Origin: Homalodisca vitripennis
Taxonomy: Eukaryota > Arthropoda > Insecta > Hemiptera > Cicadellidae
Assembly: GCF_021130785.1 (NCBI RefSeq)
Contig: NC_060207.1
Coordinates: forward strand, 99,181,001 to 99,245,000
Length of the DNA: 64,000 nt
Direction: 5' to 3'
Part shown: positions 36,192 through 47,400 of the stretch, piece by piece
How the letters are laid out: the number at the start of each line of letters is the position of its first letter
Numbering within the stretch: the stretch's first letter is position 1
Translations under genes and position numbers: made by a program
The notes under the pieces: generated by a model
Told to the model about the DNA's origin: nothing
The model's database searches: none
What the model saw: only the letters and a program-made list of their open reading frames with translations

Positions 36192-38775
36192 TTATTTTCA
36201 TCTCATCTTAACTTGTACTAAAACATTCAGTAAACTGCAATTGTCAACAAAAATTTTGGCACCAACTCTAAAACCCGTATACGTTATAAATAACAATAAA
36301 GTAAAAATATGTGTATGCAAAATGGTTTTCAAAGTATCCAATATTTTGCACTAGTAGGTAAAAACACTGAACTAAGTAGCTCAATGTTGTGAACATAAAT
36401 TTAATTAGAAAATAACTTTAAGGTAAGGTCATCATATAACACTCACATGGGTAATGTTTAGGGGCTTGATTCTGATTATATAAATACATTTATTCCAAAA
36501 TGGTACCAATAAAGTATTAAAAACTTAAAAAAATGTTTCCTTTCAACAAAATTGGAAGAAACGTAGATTACTTTTTTGAGTATTAAATACGTATTTAGAA
36601 GCTCAATCGTCTAGAAATTTAATATAATTTTAATAGCTACAGTAAGAACTTTAGGTATACGTTTCTAAAAACCTAATTTTACAGTTATTGAAAATTACAG
36701 ACTCCTAACTTCCATAAAAAGGCTTAAAGTTGACCATTTAAGATAAATTTGTCATTATTTGGTTTATACTAAATAAAGACGTTTATATACATCTAAGAAA
36801 ATATGTTTCAATTAAAAATGTTTAAAAACTCTTATATCATTCAATCACAGCTTATAAATAGCTTACAAATATAAAAAGTGGTAATGTTAACACGCGTACA
36901 GTATTAAATTGGTATACTTATTCAGAATCCTTGACCGCTTAGTGAAATGCAAAAACACGAACATTTTTTCGTACTAAGTATACACTAACTTTATTTAGTT
37001 GATTACTCATTATCTAGCTTTTAGCAGCCAGGAAACCTCGGTGTTATACGTTTTTCATAACTATATAATAATTTAGAAAATAAAAGTAAGGTTATTTTCA
37101 TGTAATTAATAAAGTCCTTTATTAAAATAAATATTTCTACAAAATTAGAATTCAAACTTACTGGCGGCCACTTTTTATTTTTGCATAAATTATTATATTA
37201 AAATATATTAAACCAATTATAATAATCAACATTGCTTTTGAAACAAACAGATTCCTTTTACAGGTAAAAGGATCTATTGAGGTAAGAATGACGCCATAAC
37301 CAGAATACTCTTCACTGAAAAACTTTATATTTACTATAAAATAATAAAGAATAAATTACATTAGCCTTTACTTACTCATTCTCATTAATTATAATATTAT
37401 ACACTGTTAAATACCGGGCGTCTGGGATTGTTGTGACGAGCACCTGGTCCCATTGTTGTCCGTACAGACTGTACTTTTACACACTAATCCGATTCGACCC
37501 TATTCTGACGTTGCAATACAGTTTATATAACTGTTCACTACCATTCCATGCGTTTTAAAACAGTTTAAAACATAGAAGATGAGAAATAATATCGGGATTT
37601 TGAAGCATAATACTGTACAAAATCCGAAAAGACTTTAGACAGACCTAAAGAAAATTTATGTACTCGGAAGTACACAATTTGAGCTCTAAAGAAAAATTTT
37701 AGCTCAGGGAACGTTCAATCCTTGCTCCTAAAATCGACTATGCAACGTACGTTAATATATACTCTTGAATGGAGCAGCTCCTCACTGAAGGACCAATCTG
37801 TCGATTCAGTTCTGTAGTAGAACCAGAATACACTATTCACTGTCCTGTTGCGTAAATAACATCAACCGGCCAGAGAATTCACCTCAGAATTTCTGATTGA
37901 AAGCTGGATCCTTAATAATATTGGTCAGGAAAACTAATCCATCATAAAACTATGCAATGGCACAGAACTGAAAGTTAAGACTGCACTGAAATTGCATAGA
38001 TGCTCCCACCATATTCACTGGCTGGTAACAGGTGAAACAGTCCTCATATCCTGTATACCTATGACTCTCAGATTATTAGTTTCTGGTTGAGACTGCAATT
38101 TTCAGTCTAACTCTCCCTATATACGACGTTAAAAAAGGGCAAACAACCAGACTAGCTGGAATGGATTTAACGAGCCCGCGTTTCTACAACGGCCAGCTGT
38201 TGTGTGGTTCGCTCTCATGATAGTCTGTGGTTTGGCAACGTGAGGGTTGCATTAATATATGCTCTAAGCGAACATCTCACACAGTTAAGGCTAAACTAGT
38301 GTTTAAGCTTGATCGTAATTTATTATACGAGTAACATGCATATAAACGTTATATTTAAATATAGTTCATGTAGATCAATGCTCTTTTAGTATAATCGGTA
38401 CTTTCAATCGAGTAATAAACAAAACACTACAAAATTCAGATATCTTGAAATCAAAATCAAATTTAGTCTGTTGTGGTGCTTGAATTTGCGTGTCTACATC
38501 GCTTGAAGTTTCTTATGTTGCAAGTCCATAAATATTTATTACCCTCGACTCGGTTCACGTAGTAAAATACGTGGTTTGAATTAATTCTAGTTTCTAACAA
38601 TGTAAAAAAGGAATTTCTCATTTATTAACTTTTTAAAATTAACCATGAAGTAAAAAACTACTTCGCAACAGTGTGCAATAATTTAAATAGGAGTAACAAT
38701 TTTCAAAATATACGTTAAGGTTGCAATTAAAGGCATGTTCAATACAAATGTGTTATGGTTATGATATTCTATATA
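36190..38775. other. No recognisable feature
   Basis: AT-rich DNA. 37420-38250 is somewhat GC-richer (CTCCCACCATATTCACTGG, GAATGGATTTAACGAGCCC) but has stops in all frames and shows no repeat copy within the window. Confidence 0.35.
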
Positions 38776-39228
38776 CAGGGTGTATATTATGTCTGGAAAC
38801 ACCCAAATATATCCTTTAATTAATTTAAATATAAATTTGAAACCTCTTACAATCGTGATAGAGATTTGGGCATCTACTTTTTGGAACAATGTTTTGTTAT
38901 GTCACACCAACGGGGGACGTCCTGCCGAGGGTATCGTGAATATTCTTAATGGAAGCCTATACCTTGTGATACATAATTTTAAAGGTAATAGCTTACTGAA
39001 TTGAATGCCACAAACCGCATCTCAAAGGAATTATTCTATCAGAAAATAGAGCATTTTAGTATTGAAAAATTTACTGATGTTCAACAATGTAATTTTAACA
39101 TGGTTCTTGCCACAAAATGTGTTACACTAATTTTTTAGCATTTTTTAAATGTTCAATTAAAATAAAATAAACAATTTATTTTAAGCTGGTTTCATTAGTA
39201 CAAAATTTTACCAGTTTTTATTACAATG
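38776..39228 (+). repeat. Left terminal inverted repeat of mariner-type element
   Basis: About 453 bp. Includes the GC-richer landmark CACCAACGGGGGACGTCCTG. Differs from the right copy mainly by 1-2 nt length changes in T and A runs. Confidence 0.9.
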
Positions 39229-39530
39229 AATAAACTTATGAGTCACTTTCTCTGATTACTTATGAATCTGTACTTGGTGTTTTTCCAGTCAGCAGGAAGG
39301 TTTAAAGAGACAAAGGTCACTAGCCTATGAGAAACATTATTGTGTTATTAATCATCTGGTCTACAGGTTTCAGTTTGTTGAGCATGGAGCTTTCACTAGA
39401 CAGGTCTAAGCTTGGGGAATTACAAATGGACAAAGGTCATATCATTCCTGTCGAGTTAATCAGTGTCTCTGAAGCATTGCTGACAACAAGTTATCTAATT
39501 ACAGTAGTTCAGTTTTTATTTGGCATTTTA

Positions 39531-40655
39531 ATGGAATTGTCTGAAAGAGAAACGAATTACTCTGTTGATGATGCGAGGATATGGCGATCGTCAGAAGATC
39601 TTATCGGGAAGTTTGTAATTTGTTTAATGACACTTTTCCCAGAAAGGAATCCCATAAGTGTTTCAACAATATCAAAAACTATTGAGCGTTTTGAAATGAC
39701 AGGGAGTGTACGTAATCGGGCCAAAGTCGGGTAGGATACAATCTGCAACAGATGAAGAACATGCACTAGATGTTTTGCAAACATTTATTGAAGACCCACA
39801 TACATCGCTCAGAAAAGCTGCACAGCAACATGATATGCACCCAATGTCTGTGAGTAAGATTTTGAAAATTAATAAATACAAACCATTTAAAGTTCATTTA
39901 GTCCAACAGTTAAGTGAGGATGATTACGACAGAAGAGTTGAGTTTTGTGAACTTGTGATGCGCAAATGTGATGACAATAGAGATTTTCTGACCAACATAC
40001 TATTTTCTGATGAGGCAACTTTTTTCCTAAATGGCAATGTTAACAGGCACAATTGCCGTTACTGGGCTAGTGAAAACCCACATTGGATTACTGAGTCCCA
40101 TTCACAGCAAACCACAAAAAACTGAACGTATGGTGTGGAATTTTAGGTAGGTATCAAAATTGTTGGACCCTTTTTCATCAATGGAAATTTAAATGCCGAA
40201 CTTTACTACAATATGCTCCAAAATGAAATAATCCCAGCTATTCAAATTGCATCAGGAGAATACTTTGATAATGTATGGTTTCAGCAGGATGGTGCTCCAC
40301 CCCATTATGGGAGACAGGTAAGAGATATTTGGATTTAAGGTTTCCTCATAAATGGATTGGCCGAAGAGGAGAAATCGAATGGCCTCCAAGATCTCCGGAT
40401 TTGTCACCAATCGATTATTTCCTATGGGGTCATTTAAAATCCAATGTTTATAGAAGAAAGCCTCATAATTTGGAAGACCTAAGAAACAGGATTATAGAGG
40501 AGATTGCTTTGATAACTGAAGAAAATGTTAGGCAACTCTGTCGAATCATTTTACACAAGATTGGCTCATTGTCAAACCGTAGAAGGAACACAGTTTTCGA
40601 AACAATTGCTTTGACACCAAATGCAGGTAAAACGTTTGTTGTAAGACTTTTCTAA
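39531..40655 (+). pseudogene. Mariner-type DDD transposase, frame broken by 7 indels
   Basis: Starting at ATG 39531 (MELSERE), the coding trace runs about 370 codons, the usual length for mariner transposases. Order: N-terminal helix-turn-helix region with FPERNPISVSTISKTIERFE and TGSVRNRA; a second HTH (SLRKAAQQHDMHPMSVSKIL, 39808-39867); catalytic D in LFSDEATF (about 40002); second D in QQDGAPPHYG (about 40284); third D in PPRSPDLSPIDYFLWG (about 40399). I count about 36 residues between the second and third Asp. Single-base changes shift the frame near 39549 (extra A), 39594 (A), 39638-39640 (C), 39732 (T), 40116-40121 (A), 40152 (T) and 40326 (missing T). No nonsense substitution is needed to explain the stops. 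The role would be cut-and-paste transposition in the nucleus, but as written no full protein can be made. 39327-39530 is leader, although open in one frame. Confidence 0.9.
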
Positions 40656-40716
40656 CAGCATACATTATTTTTTATTTGTAATAAGAAATCAATAACATAA
40701 GTATTTCCATAATTGT

Positions 40717-41165
40717 ACTGTAATAAAAAACTGGCAAATTTGTGCTAATAGAACCAGCTTAAAATGAAATTTTTGTTTTATTTAATTGAACATTTAAAAA
40801 AATGCTAAAAATTAGTGTAACACATTTTGTGGCAAGAACCATGTTAAAATTACATTGTTGAACATCAGTAAATTTTTCAATACTAAAAATGCTCTATTTT
40901 CTGATAGAATAATTCCCTTGAGATGCGGTTTGTGGCATTCAATTCAGTAAGCTATTACCTTTAAAAATTATGTATCACAAGGTATAGGCTTCCATTAAGA
41001 ATATTCACGATACCCTCGGCAGGACGTCCCCCGTTGGTGTGACATAACAAAACATTGTTCCAAAAAGTAGATGCCCAATCTCTATCACGATTGTAAGAGG
41101 TTTCAAATTTATATTTAAATATTAAAGGATATATTTGGGTGTTTCCAGACATAATATACACCCTG
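40717..41165 (-). repeat. Right terminal inverted repeat of mariner-type element
   Basis: About 449 bp, inverted copy of 38776-39228. The inner end fades after TTTTAAGCTGGTT, where substitutions become frequent. Confidence 0.9.
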
Positions 41166-41605
41166 TATTGCACTTGTGTAGTTTATTAAAAGTCTGATTA
41201 GTACAAATTAATGGTTGAGTGAAAAAGTTATATGGATATTTTAGTAAAACATTTCCTAATATCTCTAGGGGAAAAGGCGTTTTTTTACCACCTGATATTC
41301 GAGGATCTGCCAAAAGCAGCAACTTACAACTAATAACTAATACTAAATTTTCGAATACTATGAAAGTGTTGTTTATTAGCGTGTTCCAAAGCATACATAA
41401 ATAATGGTTGCATATGAACACCTGACCTTTCGTCTAAATTCAAATATTGTAATATCGTGGGTTATAGTTCCAACAACACATTCAGTAAACCGTTACTCTT
41501 GGCAATGAAATGAACAAATGAACAACCATTTCGTTATTATGTTTTATGAGGTTGGCTGATAATTATATAGAAGTAGTGTATTACAAATTTGAAGACTTTA
41601 TTTGA
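41166..41605. other. Spacer between mariner and Penelope-like element
   Basis: Two overlapping chance frames on opposite strands (41122-41421 and 41219-41404) contain nothing recognisable. The mariner TA target site is at 41166-41167. Confidence 0.35.
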
Positions 41606-41609
41606 CAGA

Positions 41610-42208
41610 CTAGGAAACTATAAAGGAAACTGCTTTATTTAATGGCTACAAAACTAACATGATTGACAATATGATAAAAAAGAAAAAGAAAATTATGGAA
41701 AGAAATTCTAGAACAACCTTATATCAAATCAAAAGTAAAGAACCTGAAAAATGGATATCTGTTTCCCTACAACAATTTATCTACAGATATTACTAAAAGT
41801 TTTAAGAAACATGCCAATATTAATGTATCTACAAATTCCAAAATTAAATTAAAGAATATATTAGGAAATCCCAAGAATAAAATTAATGAAGATGAAAAAT
41901 CTGGAATTTATCAAATTAATTGTGACAATTGCGATTTAAAATACATTGGCCAAACAAAAAGAAAGTTAAAACAGAGAGCTAAGGAACATAGGGCATGTTT
42001 AAAATACCAACAGGAAGAAAGATCAGCCATGGCAAAACATGCACTTCAAACTGAACACTCTTTTTCAAATGCAAAATTATTAAAAGAAGTACAAAATAAA
42101 AAATTCCTTGATGCATATGAAACAATTTTTTATAAAAAAAACCAAAATAATCTGGTAAACAACGAACCTGGGCCTTTTCAAAATTCACCGTTACTTTATT
42201 TGATTTAA
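41610..42208 (+). pseudogene. Penelope-like retroelement, GIY-YIG endonuclease end
   Basis: Penelope-like elements encode a reverse transcriptase followed by a GIY-YIG nuclease; only the C-terminal part remains. From about 41623 one frame reads NGYKTNMIDNMIKKKKK, a typical linker. After an extra C in a CCC run near 41767 the next frame reads YNNLSTDITKSFKKH and NINVSTNSK. The nuclease follows: GIYQINC (41903), CDLKYIGQTKRKLKQRAKEH with the YIG motif and the Arg/His of the active site, then the Glu in DAYETIFY, and NNEPGP before the stop at 42206. GIY, YIG, Arg, His and Glu are all present, so the nuclease module itself looks intact. No reverse transcriptase is found upstream; the mariner ends 450 bp before. 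It is a 5'-truncated insertion with at least one frameshift. Confidence 0.88.
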
Positions 42209-42430
42209 CTAAATATAAACTTTATTTTTATATATTTACATATAATATACTGTGCTGTCATAGAATATTACCTCTTTGTATTTTTAATGACATATGTTTT
42301 TATTTAGTACAAAATTGTTTATGTTAATATTGTTATTATTACTTTTATTCAGTTGTGTGAGTCCGAAGATGTACTCATTGAGTACGAAAGGCCTCACAAA
42401 AATAAAAAACTTTATATTATTGGAGAGTTT
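42209..42430 (+). mobile_element. Penelope-like element 3' region
   Basis: AT-rich tail downstream of the nuclease frame, holding the structured motif at 42354-42398 and ending in an A-rich stretch. The exact element boundary is not visible. Confidence 0.55.
42354..42398 (+). ncRNA. Hammerhead-like fold in Penelope-like element
   Basis: Outer stem TGTGAG (42356-42361) with CTCACA (42393-42398); CCGAAGA (42363-42369) in the place of the hammerhead CUGANGA box; perfect stem II GTACTC/GAGTAC (42371-42376, 42380-42385) with an ATT loop; GAAA at 42386-42389. The second base of the core box is C instead of U, and there is no room for a normal stem III or a UH cleavage site. It is therefore a degenerate or highly reduced hammerhead, probably inactive. 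Penelope-like elements are known to carry such motifs in their terminal repeats. Confidence 0.5.
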
Positions 42431-44355
42431 GTTTAAATTAATATATATATAGGGTTTCTAATTTTACTATATCTGTAAATACTTAAATACTGTAATTTAA
42501 TAATCAATTCTTCATAGACATTAATCACTCAAATAATACTTCCTAAACCTTATATGTTTCAGATCCATAATAAATCTAATATTGCTACTACTAACCACCA
42601 TTACCATTTATCTATGACCAAAATATTTACATAAACCATTATAAATCAATACCATGAACATTAATATTATTTTTAATTTATATTAATATCACACACATAA
42701 ACAATGAGGGTAATCTTATTTACCAGTAAAATTCCGACCAATCTGTCTTATTTCTGTTGCGTGAAAGGCACATTGCAGTAAAAGTTTGCACGATCTTGTA
42801 AAACTATTTTCTATCCAGGAGAAAGAATTTAACTCTTATAAGCAGGTCAGAATTGAAACTCTTTGTGGGGCAGAAACTTTTCCCCCATTTTCGATAACAT
42901 TTTTCAGAATAATCTCTGTCATGTTTCATCAATATCAGCAAAAACCATTCTGCTATTTATGGTATAAATCAAGTGAACTACACTTATATTTTTGAGTTCA
43001 TTAAGCATAGTTAGCACAGCTGGATATTTTAAGTGACTAATGTTACTTTGTTAATTTGTTATTCTTATATCGCTGATTATATGATACGATTATTAATCAA
43101 GAAAGTAATATTAAATTATCAGTTTTATGAAATAAAGTATAGAGATGATGTAACTAATAAAAATATATAAACAGTATGTACAGAACATGATTTTGGAAAT
43201 ATATATAATAGTCAAAGGTAAACAAATATTTATAAGGGTTAATAAGTCTCCACTTTGATATAAATTCACTCCTCACTATCAATTTAAAGAGCACGTGATT
43301 GTAAATGCTGTAAAAACTCGTGTTTTTAGTACTTCTGAGGTTGATCCGAAACATTGAGTGTGTTTAAAAATCTGCTCTCTAACTGAGGTGTAAAGTACAG
43401 TTATAGCCATCTAAGCAAGAGTTCGTGGGTTTAAGACGTGGGAGTTAATTTAAAGGTAACCAACATTTAAAATAATTTAGTGTTATATAGTGTCCTTTAG
43501 ATACTAGCATGACCAACACAATGATGAAAAATAGTATTTAATTTAAATTAAATCACTGAATTCTCTTTTACTGGAACATTTACTTGGTTAATTTAATAAA
43601 TATTTACTTAATTCTCAAACCATCTTCTGCTAGCAGACACATTACATAAAATAGTTATCAAGGCTAAGGAGACATGGGGTTTTTATGTCATAGTTGTCTG
43701 AAAAACGCTTCAATGGAATATTTTTTTTCTGCTGTTGATTGTATCAATTATCTAACGTATATTGTTGATATGTAGTTGTTGGGTTTATTAACATATTTCA
43801 TCCTTTAAGTGTAGTTTGCATTGATTTGCAATGCATTGCTGGTAACTGATTGTGGGTTGAAAAAACAAATGTCTAGTCTACACAAATTCGTTCCATCTAC
43901 ACATACTACGCCTAATCATTAATATATACGTTTAAACGTGGTATAAACCCATAGCATATTCAAGGATTTTAATTGTTTAAAAGAAATAATAATATGTAAA
44001 ATAAAAAAATCCAAGGTTTGTGAGAATCATGGTAGTATTACTAAAAAATTAAACATAGACATGTTATTGTGTTTGATGTGTAGGCTAAAACTATTTAACT
44101 GGTTATGTTTAATTTTAAATTTTTACTTGACGTACTATGCTATCTAACAGATTGTGAATTGACAAAACTAAACATTGTTATAGCATTCTACATTTCCCCA
44201 TTTATAGGCATACTCTCACATTAGTGTTTATGATACTAACAGAAAGTAAATTTGTATATAACATGTTTTGTATATTTATGAAGGTTTCATGAACTGAATA
44301 ACACTCAGTATTTTTAGCAAATAAAGAACTATTGGTAAAGAATATATTGCCATGA
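42431..44355. other. No recognisable feature
   Basis: AT-rich DNA with chance frames only. Confidence 0.35.
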
Positions 44356-44359
44356 CCCT

Positions 44360-44580
44360 GATAGGAACTAACAATATGACTATCACTCAAGAGCTGTCTC
44401 GAGACTGAAGAAGCTCGACATAAAGTTAAGAGAACACTGTGTACGTGGGAATATATTCCTCACAGGAGAACTTCCACTGAGACACGTCTCTAATTTTTAC
44501 AGCCTGCTCAAGACACATGTATCAAGTGTCAATCCAATTCTAAGCATTACATCTGAATTGGACTTTTCTTTCATGTATTA
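44360..44580 (+). repeat. Low-copy repeat B, copy 2, with open frame
   Basis: Frame from 44376 is open for about 65 codons: RAVSRLKKLDIKLREHC, then NIFLTGELPLRHVSNFY. The block GTTAAGAGAACACTGTGTAC and ACAGGAGAACTTCCACTGAG is about 80% identical to 49030-49130 and 61225-61345. A TAA lies at the matching position upstream of the open frame in both this copy and the 61-kb copy. No ATG or clear splice sites define a gene and no family is recognised. Confidence 0.65.
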
Positions 44581-46240
44581 ATCTTATACTAATTCGATTT
44601 ACTGTCATCATTTATGAAGTAAAACTCACGTATCGTTATAATTTTTCACTTTTAATCACGACTGAAAAATTGAAAAGATACATTAGGCTTAGGTAATATC
44701 TTGACATAACCGGTTGGCCATTGAGGGGCACAGTAATGGTATGAAATAACACTCGTATTTACCATCAAAACTCTTTGTAGCTCGTGGTAATTTGGTGTTA
44801 AGGTACTTCTGTACAGTGAGGTTAACATTTTTTTAAACTTTAGCTCTAAACATTATTGGTGGGAAGGGAAAACTAATTAGGGAGTGTTAATACTCCTAAA
44901 GCCTTCCTCTTAAGCTTCCTAAAATCTGAAAACTGTCGTGAGGTGGACAATGAAACATGATGAGATCCAAATAATGAGCTTTCAGATTTTGGGAACCTAA
45001 AAAAGAAGTTGTTCGGAGTAATAAAACTATCAGGTAGTTTTAATTGTGTTGACAATGTTTTTTTGCTCTAAGAACGAATCAAGCTTTATTATAGCCACTG
45101 TAAAATTGAGCCTAGGAAAGATAGTATTACAAAAATGTCTTATATAGACTGTTAATATAGAAATGTTAATTCTAAAATGTAAAAGATGTTGGTACACTAC
45201 TAGACAAGCAATGTCCAATATCGGTAGTAATATTTTTATTTTAACTTATTTCATGTCATTAATAAAATGCTGTTTCATCTTCTGTACTACACAAACTTCT
45301 AGAACATAATATGCAGTAAAGGTTTTAATAAAGTATCCTGTAGCTAGAGATGTGTAATAGTTTAACACACCGACTGCGGTGGACGCTGCTTACTATTATT
45401 TAGGCTGTCATAATGTCAGTAAATGACTAAAGTCGAAGCGAAGATGTTAATAACGTACTCTGCAGGAACCTATGTATCATATGTTAATCAAACATAAACA
45501 TGTTGATATGATTTTTCCACATTGCAATAAAAAACAGTATCAAACATCATATGCAAACTAGAGCTGTGGATACTTTAAAACTTTGTGTAAGAAAATATAT
45601 TGGTATTAAGTTTTTAGGTGTAAAGAGACACAATATTTCAGATGCTACAGTTAGCAGCCGATCTAACTACACTCCGAATAATTGAATGTATTAGTAATTA
45701 AAAAAACAGCAATTAATATACAATTCCTTGGAATGTCTATAAATCATAATATTTGATATCCGCTACATCAAACCTCGGATGTGTGTTTTAAATATTAAAA
45801 CTTAAGCAATAGCATATTAATTCTAAATCATATATGACTCCAAGATTGGATACATCCATTTAGTCAACTTAGCACAACAGACCTCTTTAGTAGTAGTGTC
45901 AATATTAGTTAAGGATATGTATATGCGGCGTCATAATACAGTGCTAAAACTCTCACTATATCTGACTATGAAATTTTGTATACACTCATTTAAAAACTTA
46001 AGTCCTGGAAACAAGTAAAAAATATTCCTAATGAGTTGTTATTTAGTTGTAAATTGTAAACAACATTTTTATAAAGGTAACAAATCAGCTATTTTCACTA
46101 TTGTAACTACTATTTTTGTGACCATTCAAACCAACAGTCAAGTTATTTTCATAAGTGACGGTACAGTTCATCTAATATTAGACTCTATGTGTAAATGTAA
46201 AAATGTAAGTAAATTAAACTATTCAGGGAATACAACCCAG
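44581..46240. other. No recognisable feature
   Basis: AT-rich spacer between repeats B and A. The patch 45340-45480 is slightly GC-richer but shows no match within the window. Confidence 0.35.
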
Positions 46241-46244
46241 TTTC

Positions 46245-46400
46245 TACTAGAAGAGTGTTACTCAAGTCCCAAATCCCAGGAGCAACTCTGATTTATCACA
46301 TTGGGAGGCTTGTCATATCTCACCACTGAGTTCCTTGTATTCTGACCCACTTAATACTAATTCTGGGTAGAGCAACTTATAACTACTCAAATCTCATGTT
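46245..46400 (+). repeat. Low-copy repeat A, copy 3 (unit 2)
   Basis: AAATCCCAGGAGCAACTCTG at 46271, then GGGAGGCTTGTCATATCTCA. Closest to the 25.98-kb copy. An 86-codon frame (46031-46291) runs into it and ends at the same TGA that follows the AACTC in the other copies; it is AT-driven upstream and not supported as a gene. Confidence 0.6.
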
Positions 46401-47270
46401 TACATCATAATTTATCTGTCATAATAGATATAGCTGTAATATCTAGAAATAAAATTAAAAACTGGCTACATACTGCTGGGACGTAAAAATAATTAGGATG
46501 AGAATATAGAGGTTGGGTTCGCGAACAGTATCCATAAATAAAAAATCAAGTTTTGATTTAGAATGCACTTAAATACAGTATAAACAGCAAACAGATTTTT
46601 CACTTCTGTTCATTACAATATAAACAATAAATTATGATTGTAAAAATCGTTAAAAACATTACAAAAATGTGTACAATTACCTCATACATGTGAGCGTACT
46701 AATAACTATTCTAATATTCTGTTATGAGATAATCTATCTGTAGTAACACGACGTAGAATTTAACTATGTAGGGTTTGCTACCTAAAATATACAGTTAATA
46801 GACATTAAAGTTTCAATTTAATTTTTTTGAGCTAACGTAATAAAAAAACTTCCCTTATACTTGGATTTAATAAATAATGTACATTTTGTAGTGTTTTAAG
46901 AGTAATAATTTAGAGATCCACGCATTTTGTTCGATCATAGCCTAAGCTGTGTTCTCGTGCAGATATGTGAGAAATTTAACCCTATCTTTGTTTGCACGCG
47001 TCTCCAAAAGGTAATGTAGAAATGGTAAAACAATTCAAAAATTGAAAGTTTCAACGAATTCATTTTTGGGATGATATATTCCTGGGGAAGATGCTATAGT
47101 AGTTTCATAATATTCGATTATATGAAAAGCCCAAATGTGTCATAAAAGTCGTTTAGCTAATAAGGTTTGTAATGTTAATTTTAGATCATTCATTAAAATT
47201 TTTTATTTTGATTAAGGGGTTTCAAAGATTATAATTTTAAATGAAGCAAAGATGAAAAATATAAACCGAC
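46401..47270. other. No recognisable feature
   Basis: AT-rich spacer between repeats A and C in unit 2. Confidence 0.35.
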
Positions 47271-47271
47271 T

Positions 47272-47400
47272 CTCACCTGGCTTTGATATGAAAAGTTCGC
47301 GCCTCCAGTCCGGATTAGGACATATTGCCCCTGCGATGCTTATCAACTGTTTGCTTGGAAACATTGAGGATTCGTACTGAAAGACTGGAAAGTAATATAA
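47272..47400 (+). repeat. Low-copy repeat C, copy 2
   Basis: Matches 27680-27790. In the frame SPGFDMKSSRLQSGLG it continues open through HIAPAMLINCLLGNIEDSY to a stop near 47380. A second frame from 47325 is also open, so coding status is unresolved. Confidence 0.65.

Larger units (their letters stand above)
38776..41165 (+). mobile_element. Mariner-type transposon with about 450-bp inverted repeats
   Basis: A 2,390-bp element bounded by CAGGGTGTATATTATGTCTG and its exact reverse complement, flanked on both sides by TA, the mariner/Tc1 target duplication. The inverted repeats run 38776-39228 and 40717-41165. In the outer 400 bp I count one substitution (A/G near 39028) and about seven length differences, nearly all in homopolymers. 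Such near identity means a young copy. The internal transposase reads left to right. The long inverted repeats are unlike the roughly 30-bp ends of classical mariner. Confidence 0.93.

Noticed and set aside
39327..39530. Possible N-terminal extension of the transposase
   Set aside because: The open frame continues upstream of MELSERE, but the mariner family starts at that methionine, and the upstream peptide is not transposase-like.
41979..42188. 69-codon minus-strand frame
   Set aside because: It is the antisense shadow of the GIY-YIG coding region, whose motifs are clear on the plus strand.
43400..43460. SINE-like B box (GTGGGTTTAAGACGTGGG)
   Set aside because: No second copy in the window and no matching A box.
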